A DNA stretch of 64,000 nt from Halanaerobium congolense (GCF_004366375.1 NZ_SOEF01000001.1:111966-175965); one strand, 5' to 3'. Numbered from the stretch's first letter, positions 9,278 to 18,635 are shown. Program-made: numbers and translations. The notes: generated by a model not told the origin, from the letters alone.

Positions 9278-11503
9278 TTATAACATTCTATAGGGATCCA
9301 CATCAATACGAATTTCTACTGAATCATCATTATTTTCTTCTATGAATTTTTTTTCAATTAGCTGAATTATATATTCTCGATTACGAATCGAGCTAAACTT
9401 TAAAATGATCTGCCGCCTGTATTTTTTCCTAATTTTACTCAGCGGAGCAGGAGCTTCTCCTAATTTTTCTAAGTATTTAGCTTTAAATTGATCTAAAAAA
9501 TTAGATAACTTTTTGCTTTCAGCAGCAGCCTTATTTTCACTTTGGCTGCTTATTATAATATTTAATAGACGACAAAATGGGGGATAATTTCTCTTTTTTC
9601 TAATTTGACCTTCCTGTTCATAAAAAGAATTATCTGTTTGATCAAGAGCAGCTTTAATACTGTAATGTTCTGGCTGAAAACTTTGAACCAAAAATTTGCT
9701 CTGATCGGTATTTTTTAACAGTGATTTTAATTCTTTTAAAATAAAATAATTTGTCTCTGCTGATCTAAAATTAGAACTATTAAGTGCTGTATCTGCAGAA
9801 ATCACAGCTATCAATTTAAGTTCTTCATAAAACTGCTTCTTTATTAAAATAGAGGTGCCTACTAAAATATCAATTTTATTATTCTTAAAGTCATTTAACC
9901 TCTTTTTTACTTCTTTTTCTTTTAAGTCACTATCAACTCTTTTAATTCTGGCTGCTGAATATATTTTTTTTAGCTCTTCAATTATTTTTTCAGTTCCAAC
10001 CCCAGCCTGGGAAATAAAAGCACTACCACAGTCGGGACATTTTTGGGGCATTTCTTTTTTTAAACCACAATAGTGACATCGTAATTCCTGTTCTTGCTGA
10101 TGATAATTCAAAGAAATATCACAGTTTTCACATTTGAGAACATGCCCACATTTTCTACAAATTATATAATTAGACATCCCCAGACGATTTAAAAATAATA
10201 TCACTTTATTTCCTGCAGACAGCTGATTTTTAATTTCAGCTTTTAATTTACTACTTAAGTCACCCAAATTTCCTCTTTCAACTTCTTTTTTCATATCAAT
10301 AATTTCACTGCTTATTTTATTTTCTTCAGCAGCTAAATTAATCTGTTGATATTCACCTTTATCGGCTAAAGTTTTGCTTTCTAAAGAAGGTGCAGGGGAT
10401 TCTAATATTAAAAGTGACTTTTTATTTTTTAATCTCTTAACAGCAATTTGTCTGGCGTGATATAAAGGATGCTCCTGTTCTTTATAGTTTTCGTTATTTT
10501 CTTCCATTAAGATGACGGCATCGAGACTTGAAAATGGAGCAAAAATTGCTGATCTTGCTCCAACAACAATCTGCACTTCTCCCTTTCTAATCTGCTGCCA
10601 CTGATCAAAGCGCTCAGCTTGAGAAAGCTGGCTGTGCAAAAAGGCTATTTTATCAGAAAAATAGTTTGCTAGCTGCTCTAAAAATATATAATCTTTTTCA
10701 ATTTCAGGAATTAATAAAATAATATTTTTCTGCTGAACTGCTAATTTTTCTAAAAGCTTTATAATAAAATTATATCTCTTTGAACTATTTTTTGTTGTTA
10801 AAAGGTAACTATTTTTTCCAGAATTAAAATCAACAATTTGCTCCAGCAATTCTGCATCAGTTTGAGAAATGGTAATTTCTTTGTTCATTGAACTCTTTAA
10901 ATTACTATTAATTATTGGTCTTCGATTTTCATACTTATTATATAAAATAATCAAATCTTTGTCTATTAAACGGTAAACAGTCTGCCGAGAAGTATCTGCA
11001 GCTGCTAACACAGTTTCCAATTTATTCCTTTGATCATTTTTTTCTAATAAGTAATTTAGAATTAAGTATTGTTTTGGAGCTCTTTTTTCTAATTTTTCTA
11101 GTTCAGATTTATAATTATTTATCTGATCATTTAGTTTTAGATATTCTACTTCTTTTTTTTTGATTTTTTGATCAACTATACCTGGTGGTAGAGCTGATTT
11201 AATTACTTGAGCCAGATAAGCATGGTAATATGCTGCAGTCCAATAGAAAAGGTCTAATAATTTCTGCTCAAAAAAACTTTCCGAATAAAATATAGAATCA
11301 ATTTCTTTAAGTTTTGATTTTTCCAAATCAGATTTTACATCAAGTTGAGTCACAAAAGCAGATATTTTCCTTCTGCCAAAAGGAACTTTAACAATTTGAC
11401 CTATTTTAATCGAATTTTTAAATTTATCTGGAAGCAGATAATCAAATTCTTTATTCAATTTTCTTAAAGGTAAATCAACAACTACTTTTATTATTTGCTG
11501 CAT
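9278..11503 (-). CDS. priA: PriA-family primosomal protein, helicase motifs degenerate
   Basis: A 741-residue PriA by architecture and position (coaBC ... priA-def-fmt). The N-terminal 3' DNA-binding domain (PLRKLNKEFDYLLP), all eight zinc cysteines (CRKCG, CENCD, CHYCG, CPDCG; about 449-492) and the C-terminal DVDPYRML are intact. The ATPase is not: the Walker A position reads TTKNSSKR (about 236-243) in place of the GxTGSGKT pattern, DEEH reads MEEN (333-336), SATPSLE reads SPAPSLE, and the QVAGRAGR arginine-finger motif is absent near 590-600. The ATG at 11503 is chosen because GGAAGGG lies six bases upstream; the longer frame would start inside that site. Confidence 0.93.
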   Translation of the reverse strand: MQQIIKVVVDLPLRKLNKEFDYLLPDKFKNSIKIGQIVKVPFGRRKISAFVTQLDVKSDLEKSKLKEIDSIFYSESFFEQKLLDLFYWTAAYYHAYLAQVIKSALPPGIVDQKIKKKEVEYLKLNDQINNYKSELEKLEKRAPKQYLILNYLLEKNDQRNKLETVLAAADTSRQTVYRLIDKDLIILYNKYENRRPIINSNLKSSMNKEITISQTDAELLEQIVDFNSGKNSYLLTTKNSSKRYNFIIKLLEKLAVQQKNIILLIPEIEKDYIFLEQLANYFSDKIAFLHSQLSQAERFDQWQQIRKGEVQIVVGARSAIFAPFSSLDAVILMEENNENYKEQEHPLYHARQIAVKRLKNKKSLLILESPAPSLESKTLADKGEYQQINLAAEENKISSEIIDMKKEVERGNLGDLSSKLKAEIKNQLSAGNKVILFLNRLGMSNYIICRKCGHVLKCENCDISLNYHQQEQELRCHYCGLKKEMPQKCPDCGSAFISQAGVGTEKIIEELKKIYSAARIKRVDSDLKEKEVKKRLNDFKNNKIDILVGTSILIKKQFYEELKLIAVISADTALNSSNFRSAETNYFILKELKSLLKNTDQSKFLVQSFQPEHYSIKAALDQTDNSFYEQEGQIRKKRNYPPFCRLLNIIISSQSENKAAAESKKLSNFLDQFKAKYLEKLGEAPAPLSKIRKKYRRQIILKFSSIRNREYIIQLIEKKFIEENNDDSVEIRIDVDPYRML

Positions 11504-11568
11504 AAAAATCCCTTCCAAATAATTATTTCATTAATTTAAAATTATACTTAAATCATATATTAAATATT

Positions 11569-11594
11569 AAAAGCCGAAGGTAAAAACCTTCGGC
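11569..11594 (-). terminator. Intrinsic terminator after metK
   Basis: A perfect 8-bp GC-rich stem (GCCGAAGG with CCTTCGGC, 6-nt loop) lies 29 nt past the metK stop and runs into TTTT on the minus strand. It separates metK from priA, so priA is probably transcribed by read-through or from its own weak promoter. Confidence 0.88.
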
Positions 11595-11622
11595 AGCATA
11601 TCAAATAATCATAAATTATTAT

Positions 11623-12807
11623 TTATTCTAAACCAGCTTTCTTTCTTAAACTATCCACTCTATCGATTTTTTCCCAGGGAAGGTCTAAATCATGACGACC
11701 AAAATGACCATAAGCGGCTACCTGTTTGTAAATAGGCTTTCTTAAATTTAGATTTTTAATTATTTGAGCTGGTCTTAAATCAAATTCATTTTTAACAATT
11801 TTTTCTAATTTGTTTTCATCAATAACTGCAGTACCAAAAGTATCGATCATAACAGATAAAGGTTTTGCAACTCCAATGGCATAAGCCATCTGCACCTCAC
11901 ACCTTGCTGCAAGATCTGCTGCAACAATATTTTTAGCAATATAACGGGCAGCATAAGAAGCAGAGCGATCAACTTTTGTCGGATCTTTACCGGAAAAAGC
12001 TCCTCCTCCATGATGTGCGGTTCCACCATAGGTGTCAACTATGATTTTCCTACCTGTTAAACCTGTATCTCCATTTGGTCCACCAATTACAAAACGACCT
12101 GTTGGGTTGACGAAAATTTCAGTATCTTCTCTAAATAATTTTTCATCAATTATTTCTTTAATTACATGTTTTGTGATATCTTCTTTAATTTGTTTTTGAG
12201 TAACTTTAGGATGGTGTTGAGAAGATATTAAAATTTTATCAACATAAATAGGTTTATTATCCTTATAAGCAATTGTAACTTGAGTTTTTCCATCAGGACG
12301 GAGATACTTCAAGGGCCCATTTTTTCTGACTTCAGCCAATCTGCGGGCCAATTTATGTGATAACATAATTGGCAGCGGCATTAATTCTTCAGTTTCATTA
12401 GAAGCATATCCAAACATTAAACCCTGATCACCAGCTCCTAAATCTGAATTTGATGACCCCTCTTTTTCTTCTAAAGAATGATCAACTCCTAATGCAATAT
12501 CTCCAGATTGTTCGTCAATTGCTGTTAAAACAGCACAAGTTTCTCCATCAAAACCATATTTAGCTCTGGTATATCCAATATCCTTGACTGTTTCTCTTGC
12601 AATCTTTTTTAAATCAACATAACAGGAAGTTGTTATTTCTCCTGCAATTAATATTAATCCTGTTGTTACCATGGTTTCACAAGCAACTCTCGCCTCAGGA
12701 TCTTTTGCAAGAATTGCATCTAAAACAGCATCAGAAATTTGATCAGCAACTTTATCTGGATGTCCTTCAGTCACTGATTCTGAGCTAAATAAATATTTAC
12801 GTGTCAT
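11623..12807 (-). CDS. metK: S-adenosylmethionine synthetase
   Basis: Makes SAM from methionine and ATP, the methyl donor for rlmN, rsmB and rsmH in this window. The protein (394 residues) has the ATP-binding [11 protein letters not shown] at its N-terminus, [12 protein letters not shown] and the phosphate loop [16 protein letters not shown]. The ATG at 12807 has AAAGGTGAT upstream and gives the conserved start [11 protein letters not shown]; five extra upstream codons are disregarded. It is a single-gene unit with its own consensus promoter and its own terminator. No SAM riboswitch is visible in its roughly 68-nt leader. Confidence 0.98.
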   Translation of the reverse strand: MTRKYLFSSESVTEGHPDKVADQISDAVLDAILAKDPEARVACETMVTTGLILIAGEITTSCYVDLKKIARETVKDIGYTRAKYGFDGETCAVLTAIDEQSGDIALGVDHSLEEKEGSSNSDLGAGDQGLMFGYASNETEELMPLPIMLSHKLARRLAEVRKNGPLKYLRPDGKTQVTIAYKDNKPIYVDKILISSQHHPKVTQKQIKEDITKHVIKEIIDEKLFREDTEIFVNPTGRFVIGGPNGDTGLTGRKIIVDTYGGTAHHGGGAFSGKDPTKVDRSASYAARYIAKNIVAADLAARCEVQMAYAIGVAKPLSVMIDTFGTAVIDENKLEKIVKNEFDLRPAQIIKNLNLRKPIYKQVAAYGHFGRHDLDLPWEKIDRVDSLRKKAGLE

Positions 12808-12881
12808 AATATCACCTTTCATCTATCAGCATCTTCTTAACTTAAAATTAAAATCTATTCATTCACTAACTTAATAAATTT

Positions 12882-12910
12882 AGTTTAGCACATTAAGCTT
12901 ATACTGTCAA
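12882..12910 (-). promoter_or_regulatory. Sigma-A promoter of metK
   Basis: Minus-strand TTGACA (12905-12910), a 17-nt spacer and TAAACT (12882-12887). The -35 box begins two bases after the lgt stop codon. The predicted start near 12875 gives a leader of about 68 nt. Confidence 0.8.
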
Positions 12911-12911
12911 T

Positions 12912-13706
12912 TTACTCTACTTTTTTAAAATCTCTTCTTTTTCTAATATAGTATAGTAATAAACAACCTGCAATTATCATCAAAACACTGACCAGTTTAG
13001 CCACCTGTATTTCTCCACTAATTAGTAAACTATCTGTCCTCTGCTCTTCAATAAAGAACCTAAAAATTGAATAAAATATTAAATAAAGAGAAAATATTTC
13101 TCCATCTTTTTTCTGCTTAGAATTTAGATAAAAAACTAAGATAATAAAGAGAAGAAAATTAAGAACTGACTCATATAAAAAAGCAGCTTCTCGATAAGAA
13201 CCATCAATCCACATCTGATTTTTTATAAATTCAGGAAAAAAATTATAATAACTCTCATTTACTATTTGTCCATAGGCTTCTTGATTCATAAAATTACCCC
13301 AACGACCTACAGCCTGAGCAAAAGCTGTTATCGGTGCCAAATAATCAAGAGCTTTTAGAAATTTTTTGTTTCTTTTTCTAGTCAGAAAAAAAAGAACTGC
13401 TATTCCCATCAGCAGCCCTCCATGTATTGCAAGTCCACCTTCATTAATAGCTAAAATTTTCAAAGGTTCTTCAAGATAATAATCTAAATTAAAAATTACA
13501 TAATACAGTCTTGCTGATATTATACCTAAAGGCAGAGCTATAATAATATAATCTAAAAAAAATTCAAAGTCAAACTCATCCTCACCCTGCAGAAGATAAT
13601 TTAAAATAATCAGTGAAATAATAATTCCAGAAACTATTATAACACCATACCATCTTATAGGTAGAGAAAATATTTCTATCATTACTGGATCAATAATTTT
13701 AATCAC
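12912..13706 (-). CDS. lgt: Prolipoprotein diacylglyceryl transferase
   Basis: Integral membrane enzyme (264 residues, about seven membrane segments) that attaches diacylglycerol to the lipobox cysteine of prelipoproteins. Signature residues are present: HGGLLMG, the Lgt signature GRWGNFMNQEAYG and a C-terminal EQRTDSLL. With lspA at 27.8 kb the window supplies the first two lipoprotein-maturation steps; the third-step protein at 21.7 kb appears inactive. It follows dppC by 6 nt and so probably shares its transcript. Confidence 0.96.
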   Translation of the reverse strand: MIKIIDPVMIEIFSLPIRWYGVIIVSGIIISLIILNYLLQGEDEFDFEFFLDYIIIALPLGIISARLYYVIFNLDYYLEEPLKILAINEGGLAIHGGLLMGIAVLFFLTRKRNKKFLKALDYLAPITAFAQAVGRWGNFMNQEAYGQIVNESYYNFFPEFIKNQMWIDGSYREAAFLYESVLNFLLFIILVFYLNSKQKKDGEIFSLYLIFYSIFRFFIEEQRTDSLLISGEIQVAKLVSVLMIIAGCLLLYYIRKRRDFKKVE

Positions 13707-13712
13707 CCTACT

Positions 13713-14594
13713 TTAAACGTTCTTCATTTTTGGATCTAGTGCATCGCGCAGGCCGTCACCTAGAAGGTTAAAACCTAAAACACCAAAAATAATTGCTAAA
13801 CCTGGAAAAGTTGCAACCCAGGGAGCTCTCTGCAGTGAAGATCTGGCATCACTCAGCATGGCACCCCACTCTGGAGAAGGTGGTTGAGCACCTAAACCTA
13901 AAAAACTTAATGCTGCTGCTTCTAAAATAGCTGTCGCAATACTTAAAGTAGTTTGTACAATCAGTGGTGCCATAGCATTAGGTAATAAATGTTTAAAAAT
14001 TATTCTAAAATCTCCAGCACCCAAAGCTCTAGCTGCACTAATATACTCACTTTCTTTAATTGATAAAACAGAGGATCTTACAATTCTCGCAAACCGAGGT
14101 ACATTAATTATCCCGATTGCCAGCATGGCATTTTTTAGCTGGGGTCCTAAAATTGCAACTATACCTATCGCTAATAAGATACTTGGAAAAGCAAGCATGA
14201 TATCCATAAAACGCATAATCAGCATATCAAGTTTGCCCCCATAAAAACCTGCCAGCAGGCCAAAACTAACACCAAAAATTAAAGCAAAACCTACTGATAC
14301 TAAACCAACCTGGATTGAAATTCTCGATCCATAAATAATTCTGCTTAAAATATCTCTTCCCATCTCATCTGTTCCTAATAAATGCTCTGATGAAGGAGCT
14401 TTATATCTAGCTAAAATGTTTTGTTTAAAAGGGTCATGTGGTGCCAATACCGGGGCCAGCAATGCTACCAATATTAAAAATATAATAATTCCTAAACCCG
14501 CCACACCTATTTTACTTTTTAATAATCGCCGCCAGGCTTCAAACCAGGGGTTTGTGTTTTTTTGCATATTTTTTTCATTTTTACTTTCTGACAT
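13713..14594 (-). CDS. dppC: ABC dipeptide/oligopeptide transporter permease DppC
   Basis: Second membrane subunit of a peptide-family ABC importer: an N-terminal cytoplasmic stretch, a first membrane helix (VAGLGIIIFLILVALL), and the EAA loop region EYISAARALGAGDFRIIFKHLLPN that contacts the ATPase. The frame is open to 14636, but the ATG at 14594 has GGAGAGGAG eight bases upstream and lies just after the dppB stop, so it is chosen. No ATPase gene follows; lgt comes next. Confidence 0.95.
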   Translation of the reverse strand: MSESKNEKNMQKNTNPWFEAWRRLLKSKIGVAGLGIIIFLILVALLAPVLAPHDPFKQNILARYKAPSSEHLLGTDEMGRDILSRIIYGSRISIQVGLVSVGFALIFGVSFGLLAGFYGGKLDMLIMRFMDIMLAFPSILLAIGIVAILGPQLKNAMLAIGIINVPRFARIVRSSVLSIKESEYISAARALGAGDFRIIFKHLLPNAMAPLIVQTTLSIATAILEAAALSFLGLGAQPPSPEWGAMLSDARSSLQRAPWVATFPGLAIIFGVLGFNLLGDGLRDALDPKMKNV

Positions 14595-14610
14595 CTGCTG
14601 CACTCCTCTC

Positions 14611-15615
14611 CTACTCATATTGAATCCGTGGATCAACTAAAGCATATGATAAATCGACAATTAAATTAACTATTACAAAAACACCTGCAAAAAATAAGAT
14701 TCCTCCCTGAACTATCGGAAAATCTCTAGCATAAATAGCATCTACTAAATATTTACCAAGTCCGGGCCAGGAAAAAATTGTTTCGGTCATAACCGCTCCA
14801 CCTAATAAGACTCCAAACTGCAGCCCAACTACAGTGATTATTGGTACCATTGCGTTTTTTAAAGCATGTTTGAAGATCACAATTTTTCTTTTTAGGCCCT
14901 TAGCATAAGCAGTTCTAATATAATCTTTTTTCAAAACCTCCAGCATCGATGAACGTGTCATTCTTGCAATGATTGCCATAGGTATTGTACCAAGTGCAAC
15001 CGCTGGTAGAACTAAATGATGTAAAACATTTTTTAAAGCAGTAAAATTAAACTGTAAAATACTATCAATAACATATAAATTCGTTATTGGAGTAAATTCT
15101 AAGCCAACACCGATTCTGGATGATGGTGGAAACCATCCTAATTCAACAGCAAAAAGCCAGATAAACATTAGCCCAAGCCAAAAAATAGGCATTGAAACCC
15201 CGATTAAAGCTATCAGCATACTTAAATTATCAAACCAGGAGTTTTGATTCATTGAAGCAAATATTCCTGCCGGTACCCCCACAAAAACTGCAAATATTAT
15301 TGCAAAAAATGATAATTCTAAGGTTGCAGGAAACCGCTGCATCAATTCTGCACTAACCGGGTTGTTGCTCATTATTGATCGACCTAAATCGCCTCTTAAT
15401 AAATCTTTAACATAACGCCAAAACTGTACTGGTAACGAGTCATTAAGCCCCATTTGTTCTCTTAGTCTTTCCAGGGCCTGGTCAGTTGCTCTTTCGCCAA
15501 GCATGGTTTGGGCTGGATCACCCGGAATCAGATGAACAATTAGAAATACTATAATGGCAACTCCAATTAAAATAGGAATTAAAGCCAGTAATCTTTTAAT
15601 AATATAGTTAAACAT
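14611..15615 (-). CDS. dppB: ABC dipeptide/oligopeptide transporter permease DppB
   Basis: First membrane subunit of the importer, 334 residues with six membrane segments. The N-terminus MFNYIIKRLLALIPILIGV, the periplasmic GDPAQTMLGERA and the EAA loop DYIRTAYAKGLKRK are typical of DppB/OppB. It lies downstream of dppA, separated from it by a strong hairpin, and upstream of dppC. Ligand specificity cannot be read from the sequence. Confidence 0.96.
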   Translation of the reverse strand: MFNYIIKRLLALIPILIGVAIIVFLIVHLIPGDPAQTMLGERATDQALERLREQMGLNDSLPVQFWRYVKDLLRGDLGRSIMSNNPVSAELMQRFPATLELSFFAIIFAVFVGVPAGIFASMNQNSWFDNLSMLIALIGVSMPIFWLGLMFIWLFAVELGWFPPSSRIGVGLEFTPITNLYVIDSILQFNFTALKNVLHHLVLPAVALGTIPMAIIARMTRSSMLEVLKKDYIRTAYAKGLKRKIVIFKHALKNAMVPIITVVGLQFGVLLGGAVMTETIFSWPGLGKYLVDAIYARDFPIVQGGILFFAGVFVIVNLIVDLSYALVDPRIQYE

Positions 15616-15642
15616 TTCTTCATTACATCCTCCTATCCAAAA

Positions 15643-15674
15643 TTAATCTGCGGCCAATCTTGGCCGCAGATTAA
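15643..15674 (-). terminator. Hairpin between dppA and dppB
   Basis: A perfect 32-base inverted repeat (15-base arms around TC) lies 25 nt after the dppA stop. On the minus strand it is followed by only TTTT then GG, so it looks more like a leaky terminator or an mRNA-protecting stem than a full stop. Such hairpins commonly keep the binding protein more abundant than the permeases. Confidence 0.75.
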
Positions 15675-15698
15675 GATAATTATTAAACTATACTTACT

Positions 15699-17261
15699 TT
15701 ATTCTGATAACCAAACTCTGTGTAATTTTTCTGTTCCAGTTGGGTTAGGAATATAATTTTCAACCATTGATTTTAAAGCAATTGGTGGTGTTGAGTGAAC
15801 TAAAGGAACCCAAGGTGCATCCTGATGAATAATTTCCTGAGCTTCCATATACAATTCTACTCTTTTATCCTGATCCATAGTCTTTTGTGCTTCAACTAAT
15901 ACTTCATGCAGTTCATCACTTTCGTATGCATTATTACTATTATCTTTATCTAAAAGCACATATAAGAAGTTATCTGGGTCACCATTATCTCCAGTCCATC
16001 CCAGCATATATGTCGGAGCTTCTTGATGGTCTGTTTTATCAAGATAGGTACTCCAATCATAAGTTACTAAATTAGCTGTTACACCAATTTCGCTTAAATA
16101 ACTCTGAATAGCCTGACCAATAAATTTACCCTGTGGGATATAAGGTCTTGGTACAGGTAAATACCAGAGGTCAAATTCAAATCCATCTTCATAACCAGCT
16201 TCAGCTAATAATTCTTTAGCTTTTTCTGGATTATATTCGTAAGGTTCGATTTCATCATTATAACCCCAAATAGAAGGCGGCATTGGATTCTTAGCTGGTT
16301 CTGCTAAACCTGCATAGAAAGCATCAATTATTGCCTGCTTATCAATGGCATGGTTAAAAGCTCTTCTGACTCTAACATCATCAAAAGGCTCAAATTTAAA
16401 GTTCATAGCAAAGTAACCAACATTCATACTAGGTCTTAATGAGAGTTTCAGTGTATCTGATTCTTCTATCGCTTCAACATCTTCAGGACTTACACCATCC
16501 ATCATATCAATTGATCCGGACTGTAATTCCATAAAACGAGCTGAGTTATCAGGAATTGAGCGGAAAACAATTTCATCAAGATAAGCTCTTTCTCTCCAAT
16601 AATTTTCATTTGCTTTTAAAATAACTCTGTCTCCCTGACGCCATTCTTCTAAAACAAAAGCCCCAGTTCCTACAGGATTTTTAAAGTAATCTTCTCCATA
16701 TTTTTTAACAGCCTCTGGGCTGGCAATTCCAAAAGGAACCATAGCCAAATTATTTAAGAAAGGAGCCTGTTTTTCAGAAAGAACAAATTCTACTGTATAT
16801 TCATCTACTACATTAACTTCCTGAATGATTCCTGGGAAACCCTGGAACATATAACTATAATAGGTAAATTCTCCACCGATATGATAAGGATGATCTTCTA
16901 AACGCCAGCGATCAAAATTCCATTTTACTGCTTCTGCATTAAAAGGGTTTCCATCGTGGAATTCTACACCTTCACGCAAGTGGAAAGTCCAGGTCAAACC
17001 AGCTTCAGATACTTCCCAGTCTGTCGCCAGAGCCGGTTCTACTTCGGTTGTGCCGGGTGTGTAATCAACAAGAGTATCATAAATTTGCTGAGTAACCTTA
17101 AATGATTCCCCATCAGTAACTTGTATTGGATCTAAGCCTACTGTATCGCCTCCACGGCCAAAAACTAAGGTTCCACCCTGCTCTTGAGCCATAACTCCTG
17201 TAACAAACATCGACATAATCACTGCTAAAATAATAAAAGTTGTTAAAGTTATTTTTCTCAT
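15699..17261 (-). CDS. dppA: Peptide ABC transporter substrate-binding protein (SBP family 5)
   Basis: A 520-residue extracytoplasmic solute-binding protein. The N-terminal signal peptide has MRK, a hydrophobic core and a likely signal peptidase I site after FVTGVMA; there is no lipobox cysteine, so it would be released into a periplasm rather than lipid-anchored, which fits a diderm cell. The mature part has the family 5 start GGTLVFGRGGDTVGLDP and the RRAFNHAIDK signature. A consensus promoter lies about 110 nt upstream and a ribosome site AGGAGGAAG precedes the ATG. Confidence 0.95.
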   Translation of the reverse strand: MRKITLTTFIILAVIMSMFVTGVMAQEQGGTLVFGRGGDTVGLDPIQVTDGESFKVTQQIYDTLVDYTPGTTEVEPALATDWEVSEAGLTWTFHLREGVEFHDGNPFNAEAVKWNFDRWRLEDHPYHIGGEFTYYSYMFQGFPGIIQEVNVVDEYTVEFVLSEKQAPFLNNLAMVPFGIASPEAVKKYGEDYFKNPVGTGAFVLEEWRQGDRVILKANENYWRERAYLDEIVFRSIPDNSARFMELQSGSIDMMDGVSPEDVEAIEESDTLKLSLRPSMNVGYFAMNFKFEPFDDVRVRRAFNHAIDKQAIIDAFYAGLAEPAKNPMPPSIWGYNDEIEPYEYNPEKAKELLAEAGYEDGFEFDLWYLPVPRPYIPQGKFIGQAIQSYLSEIGVTANLVTYDWSTYLDKTDHQEAPTYMLGWTGDNGDPDNFLYVLLDKDNSNNAYESDELHEVLVEAQKTMDQDKRVELYMEAQEIIHQDAPWVPLVHSTPPIALKSMVENYIPNPTGTEKLHRVWLSE

Positions 17262-17324
17262 ACTATACTTCTTCCTCCTCTTTTTTTGTTTGGATTATTT
17301 AATTTTCTGTTTTTTGTTTTAAAA

Positions 17325-17332
17325 TCACCTCC
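17325..17332 (-). promoter_or_regulatory. Unused perfect Shine-Dalgarno in dppA leader (STAB-SD-like)
   Basis: The minus strand reads GGAGGTGA, a full match to the 16S rRNA 3' end, about 40 nt after the predicted dppA transcription start and about 64 nt before the ATG. No ATG, GTG or TTG lies at a usable distance. It resembles the STAB-SD element known from cry3A leaders, where a bound 30S subunit blocks 5' decay. The function here is inferred. Confidence 0.5.
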
Positions 17333-17376
17333 AAAAAATAAATTAATATTATCAAAATTTGATTAAACTTAATATA

Positions 17377-17405
17377 ATTATAGTTTATTTTTTATACTAA
17401 GTCAA
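17377..17405 (-). promoter_or_regulatory. Sigma-A promoter of dppABC
   Basis: Minus-strand TTGACT (17400-17405), a 17-nt spacer and a perfect TATAAT (17377-17382). It is the strongest promoter between coaBC and dppA, with a predicted start near 17370. Confidence 0.82.
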
Positions 17406-17444
17406 TAAAATTTAACTTCTATAAAATTAAGGTGAATTGTATAA

Positions 17445-18635
17445 TTAACCCTGATTTTTTTGACCGCTTAAGATATAATTTAATATTTGATGAGCCAATT
17501 TTTCTTTATCTGCAGTTGGCAGTTTCACTATACCTTCTTTACTTAAAATACTGACCTGATTTTTATCACTACCAAAGCCAATACTTTGATTACTAATATC
17601 ATTAGCAATAATATAATCTGCCTGTTTTTTGCTTAACTTCTTTTGAGCATTTTCTAATAAATTTTCGCTTTCAGCAGCAAAACCAACTAAAAGCTGAGAG
17701 TTCTTTTTGTTTTTACCCAGTTCAGCTAAAATATCAGTGGTTCTTTCTAACTTTAAGACCAAATTTTCACCTGATTTTTTTATTTTTTCAGTCATAATCT
17801 CCTGCGGTCTGTAATCAGAAACTGCAGCTGCCATTATAACAAGATCAGCATTTTTATATTCAGCAAAGACAGCTTCTTTCATCTCTTCAGCTGTTTCAAT
17901 TTGAGCCAGTTCCACTCCTAAAGGTACTTCTACCGCACTCGGACCAGAAATCAACTTTACTTCTGCCCCTCGGTATGAAGCAGCTTTTGCAAGTGCATAA
18001 CCCATTTTACCACTGGAATAATTTGATAAAAATCTTACAGGATCTAAAGATTCTCGAGTTGGGCCAGCTGTAATTACTACTTTTTTGTTTTTGAGATCTT
18101 TTTTCGAAAGCTTACGCTTAACCTCTTCGACTAATCTCTCTGGCTCAGGAAGCCTACCTTTACCAGTATAACCACAGGCTAAATAACCGGAATCTGGTGT
18201 GATGATGTTAAAACCCAAATCAGCTAAAGTTTTCATGTTTTTCTGTACAATAGGATTTTCAAACATATGTACATTCATAGATGGTGCAATCATAATTGGA
18301 GCCTGAGTTGCCAGCAATACTGTAGTTAAAAGATCATCTGCAATACCAGCAGCAGCTTTAGCAATGAAATTAGCAGTTGCAGGTGCAATTAAAAATAAAT
18401 CTGCTTTATCTGCTAAATCTATATGTTTAACTTCTTCACCGCTGGAAGTAAAAAGATCATTTTCTACTGGTAAATGTGTAATAGAATGAAAGGTCAGTGG
18501 GCTGACAAATTCAACCGCAGATTCAGTCATAATAGTATATACATTATGATTCAATTTAGTTAAATTACTGGCTATTTGAACACTTTTATAAGCTGCTATT
18601 CCACCTGTCACACCTAAAACAATATTTGCAGACAT
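17445..18635 (-). CDS. coaBC: Phosphopantothenoylcysteine decarboxylase / phosphopantothenate-cysteine ligase
   Basis: Bifunctional coenzyme A enzyme of 396 residues. The N-terminal flavoprotein CoaC domain (about 1-185) starts VLGVTGGIAAYKS and has the substrate-clamp cysteine in LACGYTGKGRLPEP. The C-terminal CoaB domain begins KKVVITAGPTRE and contains RFLSNYSSGKMG and VSDYRP. It lies downstream of rpoZ in the conserved remA-gmk-rpoZ-coaBC order; the usual next gene, priA, is displaced about 6 kb by the dpp, lgt and metK genes. Confidence 0.97.
   Translation of the reverse strand: MSANIVLGVTGGIAAYKSVQIASNLTKLNHNVYTIMTESAVEFVSPLTFHSITHLPVENDLFTSSGEEVKHIDLADKADLFLIAPATANFIAKAAAGIADDLLTTVLLATQAPIMIAPSMNVHMFENPIVQKNMKTLADLGFNIITPDSGYLACGYTGKGRLPEPERLVEEVKRKLSKKDLKNKKVVITAGPTRESLDPVRFLSNYSSGKMGYALAKAASYRGAEVKLISGPSAVEVPLGVELAQIETAEEMKEAVFAEYKNADLVIMAAAVSDYRPQEIMTEKIKKSGENLVLKLERTTDILAELGKNKKNSQLLVGFAAESENLLENAQKKLSKKQADYIIANDISNQSIGFGSDKNQVSILSKEGIVKLPTADKEKLAHQILNYILSGQKNQG

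Noticed and set aside
12808..12881. SAM riboswitch before metK
   Set aside because: The leader is only about 68 nt and lacks any stem pattern or terminator typical of SAM riboswitches.
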